A stretch of 64,000 nucleotides of DNA from Stenotrophomonas sp. MYb238 (GCF_009496535.1 NZ_WIDL01000016.1:1-64000); one strand, 5' to 3'. Counted from the first letter of the stretch, positions 36,282-45,452 are shown. Notes: a model not told the origin generated them from the sequence alone. Translations and numbers: made by a program.

Positions 36282-36677
36282 ATGAACACCAAGTCCTTCG
36301 CCATCGCCATCGTCCTCGCCGCCGGGTTCGCCGCTTCCGCGCACGCCGCCGACATCACCACCCTGGAAACCGTGCAGGTCCGTCCTTCGGCCGACCAGCT
36401 GGCCCAGGCCGAACACGAGCGCAGCAGCGCCATCCCCACCCTGTCGTCGGTGCAGGTGCGCCCGACCGCCGGCCAGATCGTCGAACTGGCCGCCGAGCAG
36501 GCCGCCTCGCGGCTGGCCGCGCACACCCCGGTCGCGATCGGCGCCAGCATCGGCCAGTGGATGGTCTCGCTGCCGGCCATCACCGTCCGCCCGGATGCGC
36601 AGCAGGTCCAGGCGCTGGCCGCGGAACTGGCCGCCGACACCCTGGGCCAGGTCGCCAACGGGATGGTCGCCAAGTGA
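36282..36677 (+). CDS. small secreted protein with three VRPxAxQ repeats
   Basis: 131-aa protein of no recognised family. A signal peptide is cleaved after AHA (residue 22). The mature part contains three copies of a short motif: L-E-T-V-Q-V-R-P-S-A-D-Q (28-39), L-S-S-V-Q-V-R-P-T-A-G-Q (54-65) and L-P-A-I-T-V-R-P-D-A-Q-Q (97-108), separated by Ala/Glu-rich helical stretches (AELAADTLGQVAN). The repeats suggest beta-strand-turn units or a partner-binding linear motif. The unusually long, AT-rich and palindrome-laden upstream region suggests tight regulation. A 17-bp inverted repeat follows the stop. Confidence 0.75.
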   Translation: MNTKSFAIAIVLAAGFAASAHAADITTLETVQVRPSADQLAQAEHERSSAIPTLSSVQVRPTAGQIVELAAEQAASRLAAHTPVAIGASIGQWMVSLPAITVRPDAQQVQALAAELAADTLGQVANGMVAK

Positions 36678-36693
36678 GCCGTCGTCCCGATCC

Positions 36694-36760
36694 GGACCTG
36701 TCCGCGCCGCACCCGCACGGCGCATGCCCCGCCATCGGCCGCAGCGGCGCGGACAGGTCC
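36694..36760. repeat. 17-bp perfect inverted repeat
   Basis: GGACCTGTCCGCGCCGC (36694-36710) and its exact reverse complement GCGGCGCGGACAGGTCC (36744-36760), loop 33 nt. It lies 16 bp past the secreted repeat protein stop and 31 bp before trmL. It lacks the GTAG head of the other repeats and any T-tract; a terminator or attenuator role is possible. Confidence 0.75.
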
Positions 36761-36791
36761 TAGCGCGACGGCCGCGGCGTAAACTCCGCCG

Positions 36792-37271
36792 ATGACCGTC
36801 CCGCCCGTTTTCCACGTACTGCTGTACCAGCCCGAGATCCCGCCCAACACCGGCAACGTGATCCGGCTCTGCGCCAACACCGGCGCCCGGCTCCACCTGA
36901 TCGAACCGCTCGGCTTCGACCTCGATGACAGGCAGCTCAAGCGGGCCGGCCTGGATTACCACGAATACGCGCGCATGCAGGTCCATCCGGACCTGGACAC
37001 CGCGCTGGCGCGCATCGCGCCCAACCGCCTGTTCGCCATGAGCACCCGCGCCAGCGTGCGCTACGACACGGTGCGCTTCGCCGACGGCGACGCCTTCCTG
37101 TTCGGCCCGGAAACGCGCGGCCTGCCGCAGGAACGGCTCGACGCCCTGCCTGCCGGCCACCGCCTGCGCCTGCCGATGCAGCCGGACAACCGCAGCCTCA
37201 ACCTGTCCAACTCGGTCGCCGTGGTGGTGTTCGAGGCGTGGCGCCAGCATGGGTTTCCCGGCGGCGCCTGA
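36792..37271 (+). CDS. trmL: tRNA (cytidine/uridine-34-2'-O)-methyltransferase
   Basis: 159-aa SPOUT methyltransferase. The N-terminal YQPEIPPNTGNVIRLCANTGARLHLIEPLGF and C-terminal FGPETRGLP plus PMQPDNRSLNLSNSVAVVVFEAWRQ are the signature of TrmL (YibK), which 2'-O-methylates position 34 of leucine tRNAs. Full length with ATG at 36792. Confidence 0.95.
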   Translation: MTVPPVFHVLLYQPEIPPNTGNVIRLCANTGARLHLIEPLGFDLDDRQLKRAGLDYHEYARMQVHPDLDTALARIAPNRLFAMSTRASVRYDTVRFADGDAFLFGPETRGLPQERLDALPAGHRLRLPMQPDNRSLNLSNSVAVVVFEAWRQHGFPGGA

Positions 37272-37370
37272 GCCTGCGCATGCGATCGCGCGCATGCGGC
37301 GGACGCCGCGGATCGATGCAGTATTCTCCGCACTCCGCGCCGCCCCCCGGCGCCCACCACCGGAAGACCG

Positions 37371-37832
37371 ATGCTTCGCACCACCGTTGTTGCAGCCCTG
37401 CTTGGATTGGCCGTCATCGGCCAGGCCCACGCGGCGCCGGCCCTGGATACCAGCCTGCCGACGGCCGCGCAGATCCAGCGCATCCATGCCGACCTCGCCG
37501 ACCACAAGACCTACAGCGAGCTGAGCCAGGGCGACCGCGCCCAGGTCGTCAACGCGCTGTCGCGGATCGGCGGCGCGCTCGGCGACGATGCCGTGCTGTC
37601 CAGCCTGCACCCGAGCGCGCAGGTGGACGTGGTGAACGACCAGGAGCTGGTCAACACCCTGCTTGCCAGGGCCAGGGCGGACAGCCGCCTGGTATGCCGC
37701 CGCGAGCAGGCGACCGGCAGCAACCGCATCCAGACCATCTGCATGACCGTGGCCGAGCGCGCCGCCGCGCGCGAGCGGAGCATGGAGGCGATGCGCAAGA
37801 CCGGCTTCAGCCAACCCGAAAACCGGCCCTGA
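37371..37832 (+). CDS. secreted hypothetical protein
   Basis: 153-aa exported protein: signal peptide about residues 1-21 (AQAHA-like cleavage), then a mostly helical domain with a Cys pair (LVCRREQATGSNRIQTICMT) that could form a disulfide, and a charged C-terminus (ERAAARERSMEAMRKTGFSQPENRP). No family is recognised. The C-R-x-E-x-x-x-G-S-N-R-x-x-x-x-x-C block resembles other small Xanthomonadaceae periplasmic proteins. A hairpin (37854-37880) follows. Confidence 0.75.
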   Translation: MLRTTVVAALLGLAVIGQAHAAPALDTSLPTAAQIQRIHADLADHKTYSELSQGDRAQVVNALSRIGGALGDDAVLSSLHPSAQVDVVNDQELVNTLLARARADSRLVCRREQATGSNRIQTICMTVAERAAARERSMEAMRKTGFSQPENRP

Positions 37833-37853
37833 CCGTCCGCCGGCATCGCCGTT

Positions 37854-37880
37854 CCGCCACCGACCCGCCGCCGGTGGCGG
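37854..37880. terminator. hairpin between convergent genes
   Basis: CCGCCACCG and CGGTGGCGG form a perfect 9-bp stem with a 9-nt loop between the stop codons of the secreted protein (37832) and the MHS transporter (37920). Confidence 0.55.
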
Positions 37881-37919
37881 CAGGCCGCCATGGCCGCGGT
37901 CCCGCGGACGCGGATGCCG

Positions 37920-39233
37920 CTATCGGTCGATGTCCTGCAGGCGCGTTTCCGGCATCAGCCACAACGCCAGCAGGCCGCAGATCAAGGCCATCGCGGTCGG
38001 GTAGACCAGCCCGGCGAAATCGCTGTGGTAATGGGCGCTCACCGCCGCCGTGGCCAGCGGCATGAAGCCGCCGAACCAGCCGTTGCCCAGGTGATAGGGC
38101 AGGCCGATGGCGCTGTAGCGGATGCGGGTGGGGAACAGTTCCACCAGATAGGCCGACGCGGGGCCGCAGACCAGCGCCACCGGCAGCGACAGCCACCACA
38201 GCACCGCCAGCGCCGGCAGCCAGGCCAGTTCCGGCCGCACGCTGGCGGCCAGCAGGCGGAAGGCCGGCAGCAGCGTGGAGGCGGCCAGCAGGAAACCGGC
38301 GATGATGACCGGACGCCGGCCGATGCGGTCGGACAGCCACCCGGCCAGCGGGAACAACGGCGCGGCCAGCAGCAGCGCGCACATCATCAGGCCGCCCGCC
38401 GTGCCCACGTCCAGGCCCAGCGGCTTCTGCAGGAACACCAGCGGGAAATACTGGCCCGCGTTCCACACCACGCCCTGCGCGGCGGTCATGGTCGCCAGCG
38501 CCAGCAGCATGGCCTTTACGTGCCTGCGGTCGCCGAAGGCCTCCCGCAGCGGCGAGGCCGCCACCCGGCCCTCGCGCTGCAGCTTCTCGAAGGCCGGCGA
38601 TTCGGCCAGGTGCAGGCGCATGTAGACCGAAAGCGCCAGCAGCAGCACCGACGCCAGGAACGGCAGCCGCCAGCCCCACTGCTCGAACGCGGCCTCGCCC
38701 AGCGCCCCGCGGCAGGCGGTGATGGTGCCCAGCGCCAGCAACAGTCCCAGGGTGCCCGTGCCCATCACCAGCGATGTGTTGAGCCCGCGCCGCGCCGGCG
38801 TGGAATGCTCGGCCACGTAGGTCGCCGCGCCGCCGAACTCGCCGCCCACGGCGATGCCCTGCAGCAGCCGCAACGCTACCAGCAGCGCCGGCGCCAGCAG
38901 GCCGGCCTTCGCGTAGGTGGGCAGAACGCCGATGCCGACCGTGGCGATGCCCATCAGCACGATGGTGATGAGGAAGGTGCGGCGGCGGCCGATGCGGTCG
39001 CCAAGGCGGCCGAACACCAGCGCGCCCAGCGGCCGCACCACCCAGCCGGCGCCGAACACCGCCAGCGCCGACAGCAGCCCGGCGGTCTCGTGTCCGGGCG
39101 GGAAGAACTGGCGGCCGAACACCACCGCCAGCGAGCCGTAGAGGAAGAAATCGAACCACTCGAACACGGTGCCGGCCACCGCTGCGGCGATGGCACGTGC
39201 GCCCTGCCGTGGCCGGGCGGCGTCCGTCGTCAT
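37920..39233 (-). CDS. MFS transporter, metabolite:H+ symporter type
   Basis: 437-aa, 12-helix carrier of the MHS subfamily (citrate, alpha-ketoglutarate, shikimate and aromatic acid symporters). N-terminal VFEWFDFFLYG and the loop RPLGALVFGRLGDRIGRRRTFL are diagnostic; a second GWLSDRIGRRP follows helix 8. It probably imports an organic acid or its derivative. Last gene of the seven-gene minus operon, 4 nt after the LolA-like gene. Context links it to the catabolic locus. Confidence 0.88.
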   Translation of the reverse strand: MTTDAARPRQGARAIAAAVAGTVFEWFDFFLYGSLAVVFGRQFFPPGHETAGLLSALAVFGAGWVVRPLGALVFGRLGDRIGRRRTFLITIVLMGIATVGIGVLPTYAKAGLLAPALLVALRLLQGIAVGGEFGGAATYVAEHSTPARRGLNTSLVMGTGTLGLLLALGTITACRGALGEAAFEQWGWRLPFLASVLLLALSVYMRLHLAESPAFEKLQREGRVAASPLREAFGDRRHVKAMLLALATMTAAQGVVWNAGQYFPLVFLQKPLGLDVGTAGGLMMCALLLAAPLFPLAGWLSDRIGRRPVIIAGFLLAASTLLPAFRLLAASVRPELAWLPALAVLWWLSLPVALVCGPASAYLVELFPTRIRYSAIGLPYHLGNGWFGGFMPLATAAVSAHYHSDFAGLVYPTAMALICGLLALWLMPETRLQDIDR

Positions 39234-39237
39234 CGGC

Positions 39238-39999
39238 TCAGCGCCCGTCCAGCACGAACACGCCGTGCGCGATCGGCGCGTCCACCACCGCGTGCGCCCA
39301 GCGGATGTCGCTGACCAGCGCGCCGCCGTAGTACAGCCGTACCCGTCCCGGCTGCTGGAACCGGGGCTGCGGCACCATGTAGAAGTCGCTGTAGATGCGT
39401 TCGTGCCAACCGCGCGGCGTGGCGAAACCGACCTTGCGCACGGTGTGGTCGGCCTGGTCGATCCAGAACATCGTGCTGGCGCCGCTCGGGTCGGCGACGC
39501 GGATCGTCCAGGCCGCGCGGCCCTCGACCTGGTCGTCGGCCATGCGCGTCAGCACGAACCCGTCGTCGAGCGCGAAGCGGATGATGCCGAAGCCGAAGTT
39601 CTCGCTCCATTCGCGCGAGGCCTCGGCCTGCTCCACCTTGCCCTTGTCGTTCCAGGTGTCCTTGCCGTCGTAGCTGATCTGGTACAGCGTGGCATCGCCA
39701 TTGCGCGCGTCGAGCCGGAACTTGCCGTTGGCGCCATGCGCGGCCTGGTTCCAGGCCGGGAACTCGCGCCACATCTCGTAGTGCGACACCTCCCTGCGGC
39801 TGGCGGCGGTGCCGTCGGCGTACAGCACGGCGGTCCCGGTCAAGTGCAGGGTGCGCGGGCGTTTCCAGCTGTCGCCGCCCGCGGCGGCGTGGGCCATCTG
39901 CACGATCCGGCGCGCATCCAGCGGTTCCTCGGCGGCAACGCCGGCGGCCAGCGACAGGCCGCACAGCAGGGCGAACAACGGCAACAACATGCGCTTCAT
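39238..39999 (-). CDS. periplasmic LolA-like/lipoprotein-sorting-fold protein
   Basis: 253-aa exported protein with signal peptide (cleaved after VAA, residue 23) and a run of beta-strands with W and Y typical of the LolA/LppX lipid-binding half-barrel (KFRLDARNGDATLYQISYDGKDTWND, AAWTIRVADPSGASTMFWIDQADHTVRKV). The family call is by pattern and not certain. The ATG has a strong AGGAGAG site. It lies 12 nt after the CoA-transferase and 4 nt before the transporter, so it belongs to the catabolic operon, perhaps binding a hydrophobic substrate in the periplasm. Confidence 0.6.
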   Translation of the reverse strand: MKRMLLPLFALLCGLSLAAGVAAEEPLDARRIVQMAHAAAGGDSWKRPRTLHLTGTAVLYADGTAASRREVSHYEMWREFPAWNQAAHGANGKFRLDARNGDATLYQISYDGKDTWNDKGKVEQAEASREWSENFGFGIIRFALDDGFVLTRMADDQVEGRAAWTIRVADPSGASTMFWIDQADHTVRKVGFATPRGWHERIYSDFYMVPQPRFQQPGRVRLYYGGALVSDIRWAHAVVDAPIAHGVFVLDGR

Positions 40000-40011
40000 T
40001 CTGTCTCTCCT

Positions 40012-41262
40012 CTATCGGATGGAGTCGGCTGGAACGGCGGCCTGCACCACGCCGGCCGCCTGCAACACGGCGAAGGCGCTGCCATCGATCGCGAGCACTT
40101 CGTCCAGTACCTGCGCGGTGTGCTGCCCCAGCACCGGCGCCGCCTGCGCGTAGCGCAACGGCGTGGCCGAGAAGCGCAACGGATTGCGCACCATCGGCAC
40201 CGTGCCGCCGCCGGCGTGCGGCAGGTCGATGCGCAGGCCGCGCGCCTGCACCTGCGCGTCGTCGAATACCTGGTCGATGCGGTTGACCGGGCTGGCCGGC
40301 ACCACCGCCTTCTCCAGCGCGTCCAGCCACTGCGCGGCAGGACGCGTGCGCAACCGCTGCTGCAGCAGCGGCACCAGTTCGGCGCGGTGCGCCACGCGCG
40401 CGGCATTGCTGGCATAACGCGGATCGGCCGCCAGCCCTGGCTCGCCGATCACCTCGCACAGGCGCGCGAACTGGGCGTCGTTGCCCACGGCGAGCATGAA
40501 ATGGCCGTCGGCCGCCGGCATCACCTGGTACGGCACGATGTTCGGATGCGCGGTGCCCTGCCGGTCCGGCACGACGCCGCCGACCAGCCAGTTCGAGGCC
40601 TGGTTGGCCAGCCACGCCACCTGCGTGTCCAGCAGCGCCAGGTCGATGTGCTGGCCCTGGCCGCTGCGTTCGGCATGGCGCAGCGCGGCCAGGATCGCGG
40701 TGGCGGCGTACATGCCGGTCATCAGGTCGGTCGCGGCCACGCCCACCTTCTGCGGGCCGCCGCCGGGCGCGTCGTCCGGCTCGCCGGTCACGCTCATCAG
40801 GCCGCCGACGGCCTGGATCGCCGCGTCGTAGCCGGCGCGCTGCGCGTACGGCCCGTCCTGGCCGTAGCCGGTGATCGAGCAGTACACCAGCGCCGGGTTG
40901 ACCGCGCGCAGGCTGGCGTAGTCCAGCCCGTATTTCGCCAGCCCGCCGACCTTGTAGTTCTCCACCAGCACTTGGCAGCGCGCGGCCAGCGCGCGGATCA
41001 GCGCCTGCCCTTCCGGCCGGGTGAAGTCGATGGCGACCGAGCGCTTGCCGCGGTTGGCGCACAGGTAATACGCCGACTCGGCGGTGTCGTTGCCGTCGGC
41101 ATCCTTCAGGAACGGCGGTCCCCAGCCGCGGGTGTCGTCGCCCATGCCGGGGCGCTCGATCTTGATCACTTCGGCGCCGAAGTCGGCCAGCACCTGGGTG
41201 GCCCACGGCCCGGCCAGGATGCGCGACAGGTCAAGCACGCGTACGCCGTCGAGCAGGTTCAT
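40012..41262 (-). CDS. family III (CaiB/BaiF) CoA-transferase
   Basis: 416-aa formyl-CoA-transferase-like enzyme. N-terminal LDLSRILAGPWATQVLADFGAEVIKIERP, VENYKVGGLAKYGLDYASLRAVNPALVYCSITGYGQDGPY, the catalytic Asp region (GQGQHIDLALLDTQ) and VGNDAQF are all present. It moves CoA between carboxylic acids in the cytoplasm. Its ATG overlaps the amidase stop (ATGA), making the two translationally coupled; an ATG four codons earlier (41274) is less likely. The substrate in this pathway is unknown. Confidence 0.92.
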   Translation of the reverse strand: MNLLDGVRVLDLSRILAGPWATQVLADFGAEVIKIERPGMGDDTRGWGPPFLKDADGNDTAESAYYLCANRGKRSVAIDFTRPEGQALIRALAARCQVLVENYKVGGLAKYGLDYASLRAVNPALVYCSITGYGQDGPYAQRAGYDAAIQAVGGLMSVTGEPDDAPGGGPQKVGVAATDLMTGMYAATAILAALRHAERSGQGQHIDLALLDTQVAWLANQASNWLVGGVVPDRQGTAHPNIVPYQVMPAADGHFMLAVGNDAQFARLCEVIGEPGLAADPRYASNAARVAHRAELVPLLQQRLRTRPAAQWLDALEKAVVPASPVNRIDQVFDDAQVQARGLRIDLPHAGGGTVPMVRNPLRFSATPLRYAQAAPVLGQHTAQVLDEVLAIDGSAFAVLQAAGVVQAAVPADSIR

Positions 41263-42656
41263 CGCGGCCACCATGCGGCGCAGGCGGCGGGGATCGCCGG
41301 TTGCCAGGCCATCGCCTGCTGCAAGGCCTCGGCCAGCGCGATCAGGGTGTATTCCTCGCCGATGCCGGCGACCAGTTGCATGCCCACCGGCAGTTCGCCG
41401 GCGGCCACCGGCAGCGGCAGCGACAGCGCCGGATGGCCAGACATGTTGGCGTAGGCGGTGAGGTCGGCCTGGCTGGCCGGCACCGGGGTGCCGAAGGCGA
41501 AGGCGCGCTGCGGCGCGGTCGGCATCGCCAGCACGTCGCATCGCGCCAGCCACTGCTGCAGCTGGACCTGGGCGCGGTCCACCAACTGCGAGGCCGCGGC
41601 CAGTTCGGCCGCGCTGCGGCCCTCGGCCCAGCCCATCAGCTTGGCCAGCAGCGGCGAGAAGCGGCTGCGGTCGCCGGCCCAGTCTCCGGCGTGTTCGACC
41701 AGCAGCTCGGCCTCGCATAGCAGCAGCCCGGCGCGCCGCGCGCAGCCGGAAGCGAAGGCCGGCGCCGGCAGCGGCTGCAGCCGGTGGCCGAGCGCGGACA
41801 GCAGGTGCAGCCCTTCGTCGAACGCGGCCTGCACGTCAGCGTCGATCCCGGCGGCGTCGCCGAAATCGACCACGCCGATGCGCAGCGGCCCTTCGCGCGG
41901 CGGCGCGAACGCGATGCCGCGCGACTGCGCGCAATCCGGGTCGTAGCCGGCCATGGCCGGCAGCAGCAGGCGCAGGTCGCGCGCCGACCGCGCCAGCGGC
42001 CCGACGTGGTCCAGCCGCCGGCACAGCGCAACCGTGCCGCGGGTGCTGACCGCGCCCCAGCTCGGCTTCAGGCCGACCACGCCGCAATAGCTGGCGGGTA
42101 TGCGCACCGAGCCCATGGTGTCGGTACCCAGTGCCGCCGCGCACAGCCCGGCGGCCACCGCCGCGCCGCTGCCGCCGCTGGAGCCCCCGGGCGTGAAGCC
42201 GGGGCGATGCGGGTTGTGGCAGGCGCCGTAGAACGGGTTGTCGTTGTCCGCGCCCATCGCCGCTTCGTGCATGTTGAGCTTGCCGACGATGACCGCGCCG
42301 GCGCGGCGCAGGCCGGCCACCGCCGGGCTGTCCGCCAGCGCCGGGGCGGCGCCGCGGCGCGTCTGCATGCCGGCGGTGGTGGCCATGCCGGCCACGTCGA
42401 TGTTGTCCTTCACCGCGACCGGCAGGCCTTCCAGCGCACGCGCCTTGCCGGCGCGGCGGCGCGCGTCCGCCTCGGCTGCGGCGGCGAGCGCGGCGCGCGC
42501 ATCGACATGGAGGTAGCTGTTGATCGCCGCCTGGCTGGCGTCGATCGCCGCCAGCTGCTGCCCCACCAGCTCGACGCAGCTTACGGCGCCGGACGCCAGC
42601 AGCGACGCCTGCGCGGTCAGGTCGCGTCCCAGGAGTTGCGCATCGGCCTTGCCCAC
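41259..42656 (-). CDS. amidase-signature hydrolase
   Basis: 465-aa amidase-signature enzyme. The Ser-cisSer-Lys triad is visible: Lys83 in VAVKDNIDVAGM, Ser159 in the GGSSGGSGAAVAAGL box and Ser183 in DTMGSVRIPASYCG. It hydrolyses a C-N bond of an amide or ureide in the cytoplasm. GTG start at 42656 with a TGAGGA site 8 nt upstream, and 10 nt after the ligase stop. Coupled to the downstream CoA-transferase. GatA is excluded by context and divergence around the C-terminus; the substrate is probably a pathway intermediate. Confidence 0.9.
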   Translation of the reverse strand: MGKADAQLLGRDLTAQASLLASGAVSCVELVGQQLAAIDASQAAINSYLHVDARAALAAAAEADARRRAGKARALEGLPVAVKDNIDVAGMATTAGMQTRRGAAPALADSPAVAGLRRAGAVIVGKLNMHEAAMGADNDNPFYGACHNPHRPGFTPGGSSGGSGAAVAAGLCAAALGTDTMGSVRIPASYCGVVGLKPSWGAVSTRGTVALCRRLDHVGPLARSARDLRLLLPAMAGYDPDCAQSRGIAFAPPREGPLRIGVVDFGDAAGIDADVQAAFDEGLHLLSALGHRLQPLPAPAFASGCARRAGLLLCEAELLVEHAGDWAGDRSRFSPLLAKLMGWAEGRSAAELAAASQLVDRAQVQLQQWLARCDVLAMPTAPQRAFAFGTPVPASQADLTAYANMSGHPALSLPLPVAAGELPVGMQLVAGIGEEYTLIALAEALQQAMAWQPAIPAACAAWWPR

Positions 42657-42666
42657 GCGATCGTCC

Positions 42667-44064
42667 TCAGCCGAACCGCTTGTCGATCAGGCGCACCGGC
42701 TTCTGCCGCACCTCGATCCCGGTCAGCGGCGCCAGCGCGCCCGGCGCGGCCAGCACCACGCCCATCTCCACGCCCAGCTTCTGCCGCAGCAGCGCGGCGA
42801 ACTCGGCGGCCAGCGCTTCATCGTCGAGCACGCCGCGCGTTTCCACGTGCACGGCAAGGTCGTCGCGGCCGGCGTCGTCGCGGCTGGCGATGCAGATGAA
42901 CTCGCCGGCGAAGGCGGCGTGTTCCTCCAGCACCGGCGCCATCGCCTGCGGGAACACGTTGATGCCGCGGATCTTGACCATGTTGTCGCTGCGGCCGAGG
43001 AAGCCCTCGATGCGGCGCAGGTTCAGGCCCAGCGACGAGGGCGTGGTCAGCACCCGGGTCACGTCGTGGGTGTTGAAGCGAATGATCGGGTAGATGTCGT
43101 CCTTGTACAGGCAGGTGACCACCATGTCGCCTGCCTCGCCGTCGGCCACCGGCGCGCCGCTGTCCACGTCGAGGATCTCCACGTACTGCGCGTCCTCCAT
43201 CAGGTACAGGCCGTCCTGGTCCGGGCCCTGGCCGGCGATCGCGCCGGTGTCGCCGACGCCGTACCAGTCGTACAGCTGCGCGCCGCCCCAGGCCGCCGAC
43301 AGCGACTCGCGCGACTCGCGCCCGAGGTGGCCGCAGATCATGCGCACGGGGATGTCACGGCCCGGCTCCAGACCGTTCTCGCGCGCCACGTCGGCCAGCT
43401 TCTTGATGTAGTCGGCGAAACCGACGATCACCGTGGCGCCCATGTTCTTCATCAGCTGCACCTGCTGCGCCGAGCGCATCTCGATGCCGGTGCCGGCCGA
43501 GCAGAACAGCGCCTGGGTGAAGTGGGTGACCGCCTCGCGCACGTAGTGGCCGCCGTTGATCATGCCGTGGCCGTAGACCGAGTGCACGACGTCGCCGGCC
43601 TGCATGCCGTGCCAGCGGTAAAGGCGCGCCAGCAGCAGATTCTGCACTTCGCGCGAATGCGGCGAGAACACCAGCGGCTGCGGCCGGCCGGTGGTGCCGG
43701 AGGTGGTGTGGAACACCAGCGGCCGGTCGCCGGCGGCGGTGCCGTCGCGCCAGCCGTGGAAGTCGCCCAGCGGCGGGCACGCTTCGACCGAGGCCATGAT
43801 CTCGTGCTTGCCGAACACCGGCAGTTTGGTGATGTCGTCCAGGCTGCGGATGTCGCCCGGCGCGATGCCGGCCGCGCCCCACAGCCGCTGGTAGAACGGG
43901 ATCTGCCAGGCGCGGGCGACGCAGCGCAGGAACATCGCATCCTGCTCGGCGCGCAGCTGCGCGCGGCTGATGCGTTTGAACTTGTCGGTGAAGGCCTGGT
44001 CCAGCGGAAACTGGCGCAGCAGTTCCTTCACGTCGAACGATTCGAAATAGGTCGGGTGGGTCAT
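42667..44064 (-). CDS. phenylacetate-CoA-ligase-like enzyme
   Basis: 465-aa adenylate-forming enzyme of the PaaK branch. Motifs: FHTTSGTTGRPQPLVFS (P-loop), DWYGVGDTGAIAGQ, IIRFNTHDVT and FLGRSDNMVKIRGINVFPQ; the C-terminal lid begins near residue 340. PaaK-type ligases activate arylacetic or related acids with ATP and CoA. Its ATG overlaps the upstream MmgE/PrpD stop (ATGA). It is divergent enough from true PaaK that the substrate is open. Confidence 0.87.
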   Translation of the reverse strand: MTHPTYFESFDVKELLRQFPLDQAFTDKFKRISRAQLRAEQDAMFLRCVARAWQIPFYQRLWGAAGIAPGDIRSLDDITKLPVFGKHEIMASVEACPPLGDFHGWRDGTAAGDRPLVFHTTSGTTGRPQPLVFSPHSREVQNLLLARLYRWHGMQAGDVVHSVYGHGMINGGHYVREAVTHFTQALFCSAGTGIEMRSAQQVQLMKNMGATVIVGFADYIKKLADVARENGLEPGRDIPVRMICGHLGRESRESLSAAWGGAQLYDWYGVGDTGAIAGQGPDQDGLYLMEDAQYVEILDVDSGAPVADGEAGDMVVTCLYKDDIYPIIRFNTHDVTRVLTTPSSLGLNLRRIEGFLGRSDNMVKIRGINVFPQAMAPVLEEHAAFAGEFICIASRDDAGRDDLAVHVETRGVLDDEALAAEFAALLRQKLGVEMGVVLAAPGALAPLTGIEVRQKPVRLIDKRFG

Positions 44065-45452
44065 GGCGTCTCGACGATCAGCAGGTCGACCAGCCGGCGC
44101 ACATCGTCGATGTCCTGCAGCTGGTCGAAGTGGGAAATCAGGGCGGCACGGCGCGCGGCATCGAACGGACGCGCGGCGTGGTCAAGGCAGTGGTGGAACT
44201 TCTCCAGTTGCTGCTCCCGCGACAGCGGCCGCTGCGGCGAACCGATGGCGGCGTCGCGGTGGGCGCGCAGGACGCGGCCGTCGCGCAGGGTCAGTACCAG
44301 CGACTGCGGCACCAGCGCATTGGGGTCCTCGCAGTCGTTCGGCACCAGGGTCACGCGGGCGGCGAACGCGGCCAGGCGCGGGTCGGCGAGCCGGTCGGCG
44401 GTGTAGGCCGACAACCCGACGCGGCCGTCGAGCAGCACGGTGCCGAGCAGGAACGGCAGGCACAGCCGCGCATAGCTGGTTTCCATGCCGGCCATGTACG
44501 GGCGCCCGACCAGGCGCCGCACCAGCGGCGGCGCCTGCAGTTCGATCGCGGACACCTCGTCCAGGCCCAGCGCGTGGCGCTGGCGCAGCTCCATCAGCAT
44601 GTCCTGCGCGGCGTGCGCGGCGCCGCCGGTGGGAAACGCCTTGTGGCTGACATCCAGGATCTGCGCCTGGTGCGCGGCCAGGCTGCGCAGCGCCGGGCCG
44701 GTATCGAACCCACCCTCGATCAGCGGCAGGTAGCCGAAGGGGCCTTCGAGCACCTCGCGCGGCGCGGGAAACCCGTTGCGCGCCAGTTCCCAGCAGCTGA
44801 GCACCGCGCGGGCGTTGAGCGCGACCTGCAGGGCCAGCGCCGGCGAACCTTCCACGTGCGCCTGCATCGTGCCGGACAGGTGGCTGTAGGTCAGGCCGAG
44901 CATGCGCCGCTGCAGCGTTTCGTCGGCGCCATGCAGGTGCGCGATGCCCAGGGCCGCGCCCAGCGCGCCGCACATGGCCGGACGGAAGAAGCGCATCGGC
45001 GACCGCGCGCAGATGCCCAGCAGGGTGGCGACGTCCACCGCGACGTTGAGCGCGGCGATCAGCGCGCGGCCGTCGCTGGCCTGGCCTTCGATGTTGCCGC
45101 GCCGTTCGGCGGCGGCGACCAGCGAGGCCATGATCACCGCCATCGGATGCACCACCGCGGGCATGTGCACGCAGTCGAATTCCTGGTTGTGGATCTGGTA
45201 GCCGTTGAGCATGGCCGCGCTCGCCGCCGGCAGCATCTGCCCGGTGACCCAGGCGCGTGCGCCCTGGCCGCTGCCGTAGGCGGCGATGCTCTGGCGCACC
45301 GTTGCGGTCAGCGGCACCTGCGGGCCGGAGCCGGACAGCCCCACCGCCAGCGAGTCCATCGCGAACGTGCGCGTGGCCGCCACCGCTTCCGGCGCCAGGT
45401 CCTCGTAGCGCAGCGTGCGCGCGTGCCGCAGCAGGGCCTCGGTCAATCGCAT
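44061..45452 (-). CDS. MmgE/PrpD-family dehydratase-like protein 1
   Basis: 463-aa protein of the 2-methylcitrate dehydratase/cis-aconitate decarboxylase superfamily (all-helical domain plus lid). Marks: the N-terminal TFAMDSLAVGLSGSG, AMLNGYQIHNQEFDCVHMPAVVHP (the conserved H-x-D/E pocket region), and SHKAFPTGGAAHAAQD. It overlaps the upstream paralogue by 10 bp. True PrpD acts on 2-methylcitrate, but no methylcitrate synthase is here, so a different dehydratase, decarboxylase or isomerase activity is likely. Confidence 0.88.
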   Translation of the reverse strand: MRLTEALLRHARTLRYEDLAPEAVAATRTFAMDSLAVGLSGSGPQVPLTATVRQSIAAYGSGQGARAWVTGQMLPAASAAMLNGYQIHNQEFDCVHMPAVVHPMAVIMASLVAAAERRGNIEGQASDGRALIAALNVAVDVATLLGICARSPMRFFRPAMCGALGAALGIAHLHGADETLQRRMLGLTYSHLSGTMQAHVEGSPALALQVALNARAVLSCWELARNGFPAPREVLEGPFGYLPLIEGGFDTGPALRSLAAHQAQILDVSHKAFPTGGAAHAAQDMLMELRQRHALGLDEVSAIELQAPPLVRRLVGRPYMAGMETSYARLCLPFLLGTVLLDGRVGLSAYTADRLADPRLAAFAARVTLVPNDCEDPNALVPQSLVLTLRDGRVLRAHRDAAIGSPQRPLSREQQLEKFHHCLDHAARPFDAARRAALISHFDQLQDIDDVRRLVDLLIVETP

